Source of the DNA: Thermoplasmata archaeon
GTDB lineage: Archaea > Thermoplasmatota > Thermoplasmata > Lutacidiplasmatales > UBA184
Reading direction: 5' to 3'
Assembly (NCBI GenBank): GCA_030039715.1
Contig: JASHVA010000033.1
Location: 1 to 46,261 of the forward strand
Length of the DNA stretch: 46,261 nt
The position numbers were made by a program, and so were the translations under genes. Position 1 is the first letter of the stretch; every line of letters starts with the position of its first letter. The notes under the pieces are model-generated. The model saw only the letters and a program-made list of their open reading frames with translations. It was not told where the DNA came from and made no database searches. Shown here one piece after another: positions 15,849-23,322 of the stretch.

Positions 15849-17552
15849 CTAGGGGGTCTCCGCCACCGGCGCCGCGGTCGGGAGCGGCCCGGGGGCTGGA
15901 GCCCGCGAGGGGAGCGGCGCCGCCGTGGGGCCCCGCATCGTGCGCGGGAGCTCCTCGCCCCACGGGTCGGCGGACGTCACCGGGTCGCCGGCGTAGTAGC
16001 TGTAGATCATGTTGAACAGGAACACGAGCTGACCTATCCCGAGTATGTACGCACCGAGCGTCGAAAGGAAGTTCAGCGCCTGGAAGTTCCCGCTGTAGAG
16101 GTAGGTGTAGACCCTCCGGGGCATCCCCTCCGCTCCGAGGATGAACATCGGGAAGAGGAGGAGGTTGACCCCGACGTACGTGAGGAGGAAGTGGAGCTGT
16201 CCGAGGCTCTGGCTGTACCAGCGCTTCGTGATGATCGGGAACCAGAAGTAGATCCCGGCGAAGATGGCCATCAGCGTCCCGCCGAGCAGGATGTAGTGGA
16301 AGTGGGCGACGACGAAGTACGTCCCGTGGTAGAGGTAGTCGATCGGGATCGACGCGAGGAAGAGGCCGGAAAGTCCACCGATGACGAATCCGGTGATGAA
16401 GGCGAGGCAGAACCACATCGGCACCGCCATCCAGATGCGGCCGCCCCAGAGCGTCGCGACCCAGTTGAACACCTTCACCGCGGACGGGACGGCGACCGCG
16501 AAGGTCGCGAGCATGAAGACGAACCGCACGTCGGTCGAGATCCCCGTCACGAACATGTGGTGCTCCCAGACCGCGAACGAGAGCACGGCGAACGCGCCGA
16601 GGGCGATCGCCATCGCGCTGTAGCCGAAGATGTCCTTGCGGGCGAGCTTCGGGATGATCGTGGAGACGATGCCGAACGCCGGTAAGACCATGATGTAGAC
16701 CTCGGGATGCGCGAAGAACCAGAACAGGTTCTGGTACAGCAGCGCCCCACCGAGCGGCGTACCGTCGACCGCCGCGAGGATGTGGGTGCCGAAGTTCCGG
16801 TCCGAGAGGACGAAGGTGAGCGCGATCGACAGCGACGGGAGCGCGAAGATGAGGAGGACCGAGTTGATGAGGGTCGCCCAGACGAAGAGCGGCATGTTCC
16901 AGTAGTGGACGCCGGGGGCCCGGTGCTTGAGGATCGTGACGAGGAAGTTGATCGCGCCGAGCATCGAGGAGATCGTGAGGATGTGGAGCCCCAGGATCCA
17001 GAGGTCGACCCCGTACGGGTTCGGGCCGAACGACTCGAGGCTCAGGGGTACGTAGCCGGTCCAGCCGGCGTAGGCGTTCGACAGGATCAGGATCACGCCG
17101 GCCGGCGGGATCAGCCAGAAGGCGATCGCGTTGATGCGCGGGAGCGCCATCTCCTTCGAGCCGATCATCGACGGCACGAGGTAGTTGCCGAACCCGGCGA
17201 GGGTCGGCATGATGAACATGAAGATCATCAACACCCCGTGCATCGTGAACAGGGTCGAGTAGACGTCCGGCGTGATCCCGAGGGTCGTCTGGGGATCGAG
17301 GCCGAGTCCCTGCACCGTTCCGAGGTCGGTGCGGATCAGCGTCGCGTAGATCCCGCCGATGAAGAAGAACATGATCCCCGTGGCGATGTACATGAGGCCG
17401 ATCCGCTGGTGGTCGGTCGTGAAGAGCCACTTCTTGATCGCCGCGACGAGCCAGGGCCCGTGGTACTGCAGGACCCACAGCACGAACCCCGCGAACCCGG
17501 CGATGAGCGCGAGGATCGTCAGCGGCTCGATGAGGGCGGCGAACGTCGTCAT
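15849..17552 (-). CDS. ctaD: Cytochrome c oxidase subunit I (heme-copper oxidase, A1-like)
   Basis: Core subunit that reduces O2 to water and pumps protons. 567 residues and about twelve helices. Heme a ligands: His105 (LFTMHG) and His419. Heme a3 ligand: His417 (VVAHFHYI). CuB ligands: His282, His331 and His332; the cross-linked Tyr286 is in AHPEVYIMVLP. Glu284 in the same motif marks the A1 family, and Lys360 (AVKVFNW) is the K-channel lysine. The D-channel entrance is unusual: MIGSKEMALPR has Glu134 where Asp is normal. The ATG overlaps the upstream small gene as ATGA. Subunit II is not in this operon but at 24205-24886. Confidence 0.95.
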   Translation of the reverse strand: MTTFAALIEPLTILALIAGFAGFVLWVLQYHGPWLVAAIKKWLFTTDHQRIGLMYIATGIMFFFIGGIYATLIRTDLGTVQGLGLDPQTTLGITPDVYSTLFTMHGVLMIFMFIMPTLAGFGNYLVPSMIGSKEMALPRINAIAFWLIPPAGVILILSNAYAGWTGYVPLSLESFGPNPYGVDLWILGLHILTISSMLGAINFLVTILKHRAPGVHYWNMPLFVWATLINSVLLIFALPSLSIALTFVLSDRNFGTHILAAVDGTPLGGALLYQNLFWFFAHPEVYIMVLPAFGIVSTIIPKLARKDIFGYSAMAIALGAFAVLSFAVWEHHMFVTGISTDVRFVFMLATFAVAVPSAVKVFNWVATLWGGRIWMAVPMWFCLAFITGFVIGGLSGLFLASIPIDYLYHGTYFVVAHFHYILLGGTLMAIFAGIYFWFPIITKRWYSQSLGQLHFLLTYVGVNLLLFPMFILGAEGMPRRVYTYLYSGNFQALNFLSTLGAYILGIGQLVFLFNMIYSYYAGDPVTSADPWGEELPRTMRGPTAAPLPSRAPAPGPLPTAAPVAETP

Positions 17553-17923
17553 GCGATGAGCCCCGCGACGATGTAGGCGCCCGCCGCGACCGCGGCGGCG
17601 AAGATCACGATCATCAGGAATCGGGCCTGGGCCCGCGCCGTCACGGGACCGGGCGGCGTCGGCTGGAACCGACGACCAAGGGGCCAGACGCGGTAGGTCC
17701 GGTCGACGAGGTGGACGACGAGCGCCGCCATGAGGAACATCAGGGCGACCGCGTAGCCGAACGACTGCTGGGCACCGGGGCTCGTGAGCGAGCCGAGCCG
17801 GATGCAGTAGACGATCAGCACCCCGATCCCGATCAGCATCAGGACCGTCACCGTGTCGTAGAGGTCGATCACGCGCCGACGGAGGCGCCGGTACTCGACG
17901 AGGGCGGCGTCCTCGCTACTCAA
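17549..17923 (-). CDS. Small three-helix membrane protein in oxidase operon
   Basis: 124 residues with three hydrophobic segments (VTVLMLIGIGVLIVYCI, FGYAVALMFLMAALVVHLV, FLMIVIFAAAVAAGAYIVAG). Not recognised. It lies between cytochrome b and oxidase subunit I, with stop/start overlaps on both sides, so it is very probably an accessory subunit of the oxidase or bc complex, perhaps replacing subunit III/IV (inference). The TTG at 17921-17923 is chosen because it overlaps the upstream stop (TTTGAGTAG) and precedes the whole polar N-terminal helix; the first in-frame ATG lies inside the first membrane helix. The longer open frame beyond it is antisense-like noise. Confidence 0.75.
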   Translation of the reverse strand: MSSEDAALVEYRRLRRRVIDLYDTVTVLMLIGIGVLIVYCIRLGSLTSPGAQQSFGYAVALMFLMAALVVHLVDRTYRVWPLGRRFQPTPPGPVTARAQARFLMIVIFAAAVAAGAYIVAGLIA

Positions 17924-18179
17924 AGAGCTCGACCCTCCGGAACACGGCGCCGCGGTACCGGTCGACCCGGTAGAGGATGCCGGCCATGAACAGGAACGCG
18001 AGGGCGGCGACGACGCCCCCCACGAGGACCGCGACCGCGTCGAGGAGGTCGCCCGCGACGACGCCGAGGACCCCGTAGACGAACGTCGCGGCGCCGGCGG
18101 AGCCGAAGACGAGGAGCACGGCGAGGATCCCCCACAGGGTGCCGGTCTTCCAGACCGGGCGCTCGGGGTGCTCACTCAA
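17916..18179 (-). CDS. Small two-helix membrane protein in respiratory operon
   Basis: 87 residues with two membrane segments (LWGILAVLLVFGSAGAATFVYGV and VLVGGVVAALAFLFMAGILY), ending in a charged RVDRYRGAVFRRVELFE. Not recognised. It follows cytochrome b with an ATGA overlap (18176-18179) and precedes the TTG-started three-helix protein with a second overlap. The tight coupling suggests a small subunit made in proportion to cytochrome b or the oxidase. No heme or metal ligands stand out. Confidence 0.75.
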   Translation of the reverse strand: MSEHPERPVWKTGTLWGILAVLLVFGSAGAATFVYGVLGVVAGDLLDAVAVLVGGVVAALAFLFMAGILYRVDRYRGAVFRRVELFE

Positions 18180-19518
18180 CGCCCTTCACCCCCACGGCGG
18201 GCTGGGGCCCGACGGCCACGGACGGGACCGGGTAGATCCCGCCGATCGAAGCTTCCTTCTCGGCGAGGCGTCGCAGGTAGTTCCGGCGGTAGCGCCAGTA
18301 GAAGAGCCCGGTGACGAGCAGGTTCACGGCAAAGACCGGACCGAGCGTGTAGGCGACCTGGACGAGGGGGATCTGCACGCCCGGCGTCTCGCCGCCCCAG
18401 ACCGTCATCAGGATGAAGAACCCGAGGAGGCTCGTCGCGAGCCAGATGAACAGCGGCCGGTCCCTCGGATGCGTCCGCTTCGACCGGTCGAGGAACGGCA
18501 GGAAGAGGACGTAGACGATCAGGACCGTCGTGATGCCGATCGCCAGGACCGGCGTCACGCCGACGAAGTCGACGAACTTGAACAGCCAGAGGAAGTACCA
18601 GTCGGGTTCGGTCACGACCCCGGCGGCGGCGAGGTTGCCGACGTACGTCGGGAGCGTCCACGGCCAGAGGGCCGCGATCCCGAGCAGGAGCCCGACGTAG
18701 AGCAGCCCCCACTTCGTGATGTACCAGAAGATGTGGGGCATGAACGGGACGCTCTGCTTGTCCTCCTTCTCGGTGAACCGGCGCCGCTGGAGAGGGTCGC
18801 TCGTCGCCTGCGGGGCGATCCCGTGCGACTCGAAGAGCGCGATGTGCGCGTAGAGGAGCGCTCCCAGCGCGAGCGGCAGGAGGAGCACGTGGGCGTCGAA
18901 CATCCGCGATAACAGCCCCTGGCTCGTCCCGTCGGCGAGGATCAGCGGACCGAGCAGGGGGCCGAAGGTCGGCAGGCGGAGGGCGAGCACGAGCCCGACG
19001 TTCGTCGCGTTGTAGGAGATCTGGGTGTAGGGGAGGAGGTAGCCCGTGAACCCCATCCCGAGGGTCACGATCAGGAGGAGCGTGCCGACCATCCAGGAGA
19101 ATTCGCGCGGCGCCTTGTAGACGCCGACGTAGTAGCCGCGGTAGAAGTGGACGAACATGAGAAAGATCATCGCGTAGGCGCCGTAGAGGTGGCTCGTGAG
19201 CAGGAGCTCGCCCATCGGCACCGAGTGGACGATGTAGTACGTCGAGCACCAGGCCGCGGGGGCGACCGACTGCGTCCCGATGGGTTGGCCGCAGGCCGTG
19301 AGCGTCGTGTTCGTGCTCGGCTGGTAGTACAAGAGGAGCAGCATGCCCGAGACGACCTGGTAGAGGAACGCGTTGACGACGAACGCCCCCGTCCAGTACG
19401 AGGGTTTGAACGTGAACTCGGGCTGCGGGCGGAGCGCCCACTTGCGCATCGAGGTCCGGTCCTCGACGAACCCCCAGATCTTGTTGAGGGTGCGATTGTA
19501 CCAGTTCGCGAACGACAA
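18172..19518 (-). CDS. Cytochrome b of a Rieske/cytochrome b complex
   Basis: Di-heme membrane subunit that oxidises quinol and pumps charge with the Rieske protein. 448 residues, full-length N- plus C-domain fusion. Heme ligands: His110 and His124 (TSHLYGA, MFVHFYRGYY; 13 residues between) and His210 and His225 (FDAHVLLL, LLYAHIALF; 14 between). The 14-residue gap in the second pair is the b6 pattern. The Qo-site PEWY motif appears as EPDWYFLW (305-308). The start is a TTG at 19516-19518 with GGAGGATC ending 2 nt upstream. The 3' end overlaps the next gene as ATGA. No cytochrome c1 gene is present nearby. Confidence 0.94.
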   Translation of the reverse strand: MSFANWYNRTLNKIWGFVEDRTSMRKWALRPQPEFTFKPSYWTGAFVVNAFLYQVVSGMLLLLYYQPSTNTTLTACGQPIGTQSVAPAAWCSTYYIVHSVPMGELLLTSHLYGAYAMIFLMFVHFYRGYYVGVYKAPREFSWMVGTLLLIVTLGMGFTGYLLPYTQISYNATNVGLVLALRLPTFGPLLGPLILADGTSQGLLSRMFDAHVLLLPLALGALLYAHIALFESHGIAPQATSDPLQRRRFTEKEDKQSVPFMPHIFWYITKWGLLYVGLLLGIAALWPWTLPTYVGNLAAAGVVTEPDWYFLWLFKFVDFVGVTPVLAIGITTVLIVYVLFLPFLDRSKRTHPRDRPLFIWLATSLLGFFILMTVWGGETPGVQIPLVQVAYTLGPVFAVNLLVTGLFYWRYRRNYLRRLAEKEASIGGIYPVPSVAVGPQPAVGVKGVE

Positions 19519-19520
19519 CC

Positions 19521-19528
19521 GATCCTCC
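19521..19528 (-). promoter_or_regulatory. Ribosome binding site that fixes the TTG start of cytochrome b
   Basis: Read leftward, GGAGGATC sits 2 nt before the TTG at 19516-19518 (GGAGG is 5 nt away) and overlaps the Rieske stop codon TAG. It is among the clearest Shine-Dalgarno matches noticed in the window and decides the unusual start. It matters because many first genes of operons here look leaderless. Confidence 0.7.
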
Positions 19529-20376
19529 TACGACAGGGGCCCGAAGAAGCAGAGATGGATCGGCGTCTCGTTCGCGAGCTGCGAGGTCGAGCCGACGGAG
19601 TAGTCGCCCTGCAGGGTGTTCAGGTGGCCGTTGACGGTCGGTCCGATCTCGTTGTACGCCGAGAGGTTCCCCGTCGCCTCGTCGACCTGGAGAAGGACCT
19701 GCGGCAGGGGGAGGACCGCAGGTCCCGTGAGGTTGTTCGCCGAGTTCGCGGGGTCGTAGGTCGAGCCGTGGCAGGAGCAGTGGATGTAGAACGGCTGGCT
19801 CGGCATGTTCGGCGTGTTGAACGTCTGCGAGCAGACTCCCGGCGGATAGTACGCGATCGCCGGCGCCGGGCAGCCGAGATGCTGGCAGATGGCGCTGTAG
19901 GCGACGATCGACTTGTTCGTCCCGACTCCGTACGGTACGTTCCACGCGCCGGGATTCGAGGCGCTCGGCTGCTCGCCGTTCGACGGGGAGAGGTTCAGGA
20001 GGAAATTGGGCTCGTTGCGGAGCGGGTAGTTGAAGATGTAGAGGTTCTCGGTGTCGACGGAGTACTCGCTCTCGACCTTGTCGACCGTGAGCGCGGCCCC
20101 GTCGACGTCGAGGAGCTGGGTCAGGGGAAAGCTCGAGATACCGACCGTCGGGGGCTGGACGTACTGCAGGGTCCCGCCGACGAGCCCGCCGGCTCCGGCC
20201 CCGACGAGCCCCGCGACGGCGAGCAGCTTGAGGACGTTGCGCTTCGTCTCGTCGACATCCCCATCGTCCTCCGCTTCCACCCTCGCCACGCGCCGGAGCT
20301 GGCCGACCGGAAAGTCGAGCGCGGGATCTCGCGCCTGGACGAACGGGCAGGAGCCGGGGCAGTCCTCGGGCCTCAT
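19528..20376 (-). CDS. Rieske iron-sulfur protein
   Basis: [2Fe-2S] subunit that passes quinol electrons from the bc complex to a periplasm-side carrier. 282 residues. Cluster motifs: CQHLGC and CSCHGS, each supplying one Cys and one His plus the disulfide Cys. One N-terminal membrane anchor (NVLKLLAVAGLVGAGAGG, about 47-64) is preceded by TKRNVLK, a twin-arginine signal in which the first Arg is Lys (Lys45-Arg46). The Tat translocase genes at the head of this operon fit Tat insertion. The 40-residue cytoplasmic N-terminus holds CPGSC (Cys6, Cys10), whose role is unknown. The ATG overlaps the upstream stop as ATGA. Confidence 0.93.
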   Translation of the reverse strand: MRPEDCPGSCPFVQARDPALDFPVGQLRRVARVEAEDDGDVDETKRNVLKLLAVAGLVGAGAGGLVGGTLQYVQPPTVGISSFPLTQLLDVDGAALTVDKVESEYSVDTENLYIFNYPLRNEPNFLLNLSPSNGEQPSASNPGAWNVPYGVGTNKSIVAYSAICQHLGCPAPAIAYYPPGVCSQTFNTPNMPSQPFYIHCSCHGSTYDPANSANNLTGPAVLPLPQVLLQVDEATGNLSAYNEIGPTVNGHLNTLQGDYSVGSTSQLANETPIHLCFFGPLS

Positions 20377-20558
20377 CCGAGCGTCCTCCCGCGGGTGTCG
20401 GGCACCGCGTCGTCCGCCTCGTGCGGGTCGGGTACGACCGCCTCGCCCGGGAGCTCGGCCCGGTCGCTGCCGTAGTAGACGGCCCAGGTGATCCCGATCC
20501 CCATCAGGATCACGAGGACCTCGGTCATCTCGACGATCTGGTCGGCGGAGAGCGTCAT
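20373..20558 (-). CDS. Small single-pass membrane protein, unknown
   Basis: 61 residues: a short N-terminal SADQIVEMTE, one membrane helix (VLVILMGIGITWAVYYG), then an acidic cytoplasm- or surface-facing tail (EAVVPDPHEADDAVPDTRG). Not recognised. It overlaps the TatA-like gene upstream and the Rieske gene downstream by ATGA junctions, so it is translated between them and is probably a small subunit or assembly factor of the bc complex. The ATG at 20556-20558 is chosen because of the upstream junction; the longer frame has no support. Confidence 0.7.
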   Translation of the reverse strand: MTLSADQIVEMTEVLVILMGIGITWAVYYGSDRAELPGEAVVPDPHEADDAVPDTRGRTLG

Positions 20559-20947
20559 CGGCGCGCCTCCGACTCCGGGACGACCGCGGGCACGGTCATC
20601 GACCACGTCGCCATCGGGTAGCCGCCGGTCCACGGGCCCCACGCGGGCTCGACGGGGCGGACGGGGAGGATCGCGGGCGGCGTCGTCACCGCGACGGGCA
20701 CGCCGCTCGTCCGGGGCGGTACCGGGTCGAGGCCGAGCAGCGCCCCGCGGATCGAAAGGGGGCCTCCGACCGGCGCGGGGAGCTCGGCCGCCTTCGTGAA
20801 CTCCGCGAGCAGCTCCTGCTTCAGCTGGCCGGCGCGCGCGTACCAGCGTCCGAGCTGTCGGAGGACCTCCCCGTTCTCCTTGCCGAGCAGAAGGAACGCC
20901 GCCGCCCCGAGCACGATCGCCCAGTCGACGTCGGAGAAGAGCGCCAC
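20555..20947 (-). CDS. TatA/TatB-like protein with proline-rich tail
   Basis: 130 residues. The N-terminus has the Tat small-subunit plan: a short membrane helix (DWAIVLGAAAFLLLG), a KENGEVLRQLGRW hinge like the TatA KLPELARSLG element, then an amphipathic helix (GQLKQELLAEFTKA). The remaining 75 residues are Pro/Val-rich and unlike TatA. With a clear TatA at 21901-22104 and TatC at 20954, this could act as the TatB-like partner (inference); archaea usually lack a distinct TatB. It starts at a GTG (20945-20947), 6 bp after the tatC stop. It might instead be specific to assembling the Rieske protein. Confidence 0.65.
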   Translation of the reverse strand: MALFSDVDWAIVLGAAAFLLLGKENGEVLRQLGRWYARAGQLKQELLAEFTKAAELPAPVGGPLSIRGALLGLDPVPPRTSGVPVAVTTPPAILPVRPVEPAWGPWTGGYPMATWSMTVPAVVPESEARR

Positions 20948-20953
20948 GCTAGC

Positions 20954-21793
20954 TCACCCCGCGCCCACCGCCAGCCGGGGCGGTTCGGGCGGCGCGTCGC
21001 GGCGCCGTTCCCAGCGACCTGCGAAGAACGCACCGGCGAAGTAGAGCGCGATCATCGGGGCCGCGATGAGGCACATCGTGATCCCGGAGTTGTCGGGCGT
21101 GACGATCATGCCGAAGACGAGCGCGCCGAGGACGGCGCCCCGCCAATGCTTCCGCCAGACCGACGCCTTGACGACCCCGAGCCGGGTGAGCGCGTAGATG
21201 AAGACGGGTAGCTCGAAGACGATCCCGAAGGCGATCGAGTAGAGGAGCGCGAAGGTGACGAAGTCCTGCACCCCGAGGGTGTAGGGGGCGAGCCCCATCG
21301 CCCCGACGTAGAAGAACAACAGGCGGAACGTGAACGGGGTGAGCCAGAGCACGCCCGCCGCCGTGCCGATCGCGAAGAGCACCGTCGCCGGGATCCCGAT
21401 CTGGCGGAGGAGCGCGCGCTCGTTCTTCCGCAAGGCCGGAACGAGGAACGCGCCGACCTCGTGAACGACCCACGGCATCCCGACGATCAACGCGACCAGG
21501 AGGCCGATCTCCATCTGGACGAAGATCGAGTCGCCCACCCCGACGTTGATCAGCTGGACGTTCGGCGGGAGCATCCACGCGCGCATCGCGCGGAACAGTT
21601 GCGCGGTGATGTTGTAGAACGGGCTCGGGAACGGGTAGGCGAACGGCACGTTCACGCCGAGGAACCGGAAGGAGAACGGTACGAGCTCGAAGAAGAGGAC
21701 GAAGCCGAAGATGCCGGCGAGCACGAAGGCGATCCGTACGACGCGGCGACGGACCTCCTGGAGGACCGTGAGGATGCGGCTGAGGTCCGACAC
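20954..21793 (-). CDS. tatC: Sec-independent protein translocase TatC
   Basis: Multi-pass receptor for twin-arginine signal peptides. 279 residues and six expected helices. Key sites: the cytoplasmic FLVPALRKNERALL loop with the Phe and Glu that read the signal peptide, FGIVFELPVFIYAL with the conserved helix-4 Glu, and a late GMIVTPDNSGITMCLIA like the TatC TPPD region. The first periplasmic loop is long (PFAYPFPSPFYNITAQLFRAM region). The start is GTG at 21791-21793. The gap of 107 bp from tatA has no TATA-like box, so both are one transcript. The nearest likely client is the Rieske protein two genes downstream. Confidence 0.93.
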   Translation of the reverse strand: MSDLSRILTVLQEVRRRVVRIAFVLAGIFGFVLFFELVPFSFRFLGVNVPFAYPFPSPFYNITAQLFRAMRAWMLPPNVQLINVGVGDSIFVQMEIGLLVALIVGMPWVVHEVGAFLVPALRKNERALLRQIGIPATVLFAIGTAAGVLWLTPFTFRLLFFYVGAMGLAPYTLGVQDFVTFALLYSIAFGIVFELPVFIYALTRLGVVKASVWRKHWRGAVLGALVFGMIVTPDNSGITMCLIAAPMIALYFAGAFFAGRWERRRDAPPEPPRLAVGAG

Positions 21794-21900
21794 CGTTCAC
21801 CCCTCGGCCTCCCGGAAGGACGGGGCGACCGCCCCGCACGCGGGGCTCCCGTCAGCCGGTCGGTGTCGCTCCTCGGGCATTCCGGGTGCGGACGGTCGGT

Positions 21901-22104
21901 CTAGTGGCCCGGCCCGGTGGCGGGCGCGCCGCTCGCCGAGGCCTGGTCCGCCTTGATCTCCCGTTCGACCTCGAGTCGGCCCTTCTTGAACTCGCCCACG
22001 GAGCGCCCCAGGCTGTGCGCGAGCTGCGGGATCTTGCTCGACCCGTAGAACAGAATCCCCGCCACCACCGCGATGATCAGCCAGTCGTCGAGAGAATCGA
22101 ACAT
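21901..22104 (-). CDS. tatA: Sec-independent protein translocase TatA
   Basis: Pore-forming Tat subunit. 67 residues with the standard plan: membrane helix DDWLIIAVVAGILFYGSSKI, hinge, amphipathic helix PQLAHSLGRSVGEFKKGRLE, then a short charged tail. YGSSKIPQLAHSLG corresponds to the family FG-KLPELARSLG element. First gene of the long respiratory operon; its ATG lies 36 bp from the CATATC TATA-like box at 22138-22143. Confidence 0.92.
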   Translation of the reverse strand: MFDSLDDWLIIAVVAGILFYGSSKIPQLAHSLGRSVGEFKKGRLEVEREIKADQASASGAPATGPGH

Positions 22105-22137
22105 CGTCTCCCCCGCCGTCCGAGCGGCCAGTGGAAC

Positions 22138-22153
22138 GATATGGCGTTCGTAC
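22138..22153 (-). promoter_or_regulatory. Promoter of tat-bc-oxidase operon (GTAC-N6-CATATC)
   Basis: Read leftward: GTAC (22150-22153), six bases (GAACGC), then CATATC (22138-22143). The CATATC centre is about 36 bp before the tatA ATG, giving a leader of about 10 nt. The GTAC is also part of an imperfect palindrome, GTTCGT-ACGGG-ACGAAC, at 22146-22162. The same GTAC spacing occurs at four other promoters in the window. Confidence 0.6.
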
Positions 22154-22165
22154 GGGACGAACCAA

Positions 22166-22188
22166 CGGGTACGGAGTGTCCGTACCCG
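22166..22188. repeat. Perfect inverted repeat, 9-bp arms, upstream of tatA
   Basis: CGGGTACGG (22166-22174), spacer AGTGT, CCGTACCCG (22180-22188). It lies 20 bp beyond the phoU-like stop and about 15 bp upstream of the tatA promoter element. It could be a protein-binding site for the respiratory operon or an RNA hairpin at the end of the regulator's transcript. Each arm contains the GTAC core. Confidence 0.6.
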
Positions 22189-22207
22189 CGGTAGATAAGG
22201 AGCGGGC

Positions 22208-23251
22208 CTACGCCGCCTCGACCATCACGGTCTCGGTGCCGGCCGAGACCGCCCGGTCGATGGCGATCTCCGCGAGCAGCGAAAGGCAGCCCGCGCCGCG
22301 CCCGAGCAGGAGGGAGGCGGAGCGCAGCCCTCCCTTGAACGTCGGGCTACCCCGACGGTCGGCCTGCGCCTCGGCGAGGTCCGCGAGCCGGGCCGTGTCG
22401 TTGTACACCTCGCAGGCATGGTCGAGCGACGGGTGCATCAGCGTGTCGACGACCGTCTTCAGGTGGGCCTTCATCTCGGGGAGAACGCCCGCGAGGGCGT
22501 CGGCGCTCCCGCCGGGCAGCTTCGCGACCTCGTCGTTGAGGGTGCGGAGCGTCGCGGTGAAGAGCTCGGTCAGCTCCTCGAGCGCGTGGACGACGACCCG
22601 CCACTCGAGCAGCTGGCGGGGGTCGGGGCTCCCGATACGACGGGCGAGCGACCAGTCGCGGCTCGCGAGGAACAGCTGGCGGACGAGCAGCGCGAGCACC
22701 TTGCTCCCCTCCTCCTCGAGCGTCGCGACCCGTCGGCTCCGCTGCCGACGGCTCAGGAGCTCTTCGGTCTCCTCGAGGAACGCGACCAGGATCATCTTCA
22801 TGCGCTGGACGAGCTGGGGAAGCCCGTACTTCGACGGGTCGATGAAGTTCTGGAGGACGACGCGCGTCGGCTCCTGCGAGACGACGGAGACGCCGAGAAG
22901 TCCCCGCGCGGTCTGCTGCAGTTCCTCGATCCGCTCCGGCGCGAGCGGGAGGTCGGTCCGGATCTCGATCGCGTCGTGACCGACGCGATACGCCCCGACG
23001 ACGAGTCGCTCGAGGACGCCGGGCGTGTCGAACGACCGGGCGCTCACGAGGTACGGCGCGCCGCTGACCGCGGCGCCGGGGATCGGCGCCGGCTTGAGGA
23101 ACAGCGTTCCGTCGTCGTTCTGGTCGAAGACAATGAGGTCGCCCGGCCGCAGGTTCATCGCCTCCGCCCACGGCTTCGGCAGGGTGACCGCGATCGACGA
23201 GTGTCCGGCCTTCAGTACGCGGCGCTCCCGACTCGGCTGTCCCCACGCCAT
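22208..23251 (-). CDS. AbrB-PhoU-family regulator
   Basis: 347 residues in two parts. Residues 1-55 are a SpoVT/AbrB-type DNA-binding domain (RRVLKAGHSSIAVTLPKPWAE, LRPGDLIVFDQNDDGTLFLKP). The rest is a PhoU-like all-helical domain (RMKMILVAFLEETEELL, ELTELFTATLRTLNDEVAKL, DHACEVYNDTARLADLAEAQ). Archaeal proteins with this architecture are annotated as phosphate-uptake regulators. No phosphate transporter lies here, and the neighbours are respiratory genes, so its targets may differ. The promoter has a TATA box (TCTATAAC) with an inverted repeat across the likely start site, which suggests autoregulation. Confidence 0.85.
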   Translation of the reverse strand: MAWGQPSRERRVLKAGHSSIAVTLPKPWAEAMNLRPGDLIVFDQNDDGTLFLKPAPIPGAAVSGAPYLVSARSFDTPGVLERLVVGAYRVGHDAIEIRTDLPLAPERIEELQQTARGLLGVSVVSQEPTRVVLQNFIDPSKYGLPQLVQRMKMILVAFLEETEELLSRRQRSRRVATLEEEGSKVLALLVRQLFLASRDWSLARRIGSPDPRQLLEWRVVVHALEELTELFTATLRTLNDEVAKLPGGSADALAGVLPEMKAHLKTVVDTLMHPSLDHACEVYNDTARLADLAEAQADRRGSPTFKGGLRSASLLLGRGAGCLSLLAEIAIDRAVSAGTETVMVEAA

Positions 23252-23262
23252 CTCGTTCCCCG

Positions 23263-23286
23263 AACCTACTACGAGGTCCGTAGGTT
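23263..23286. promoter_or_regulatory. Operator-like inverted repeat at the AbrB-PhoU promoter
   Basis: AACCTAC (23263-23269), 10-bp spacer, GTAGGTT (23280-23286), perfect 7-bp arms. Reading leftward, the TATA-like TCTATAAC (about 23284-23291) abuts one arm, and the ATG is at 23251, so the repeat covers the TATA edge and the expected transcription start. That is the classic place for a repressor, and the gene it precedes encodes an AbrB-type DNA-binding protein. Confidence 0.6.
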
Positions 23287-23322
23287 ATAGAAGGGGTCGG
23301 ATTTGAACGTTGCGCCGCCGGC

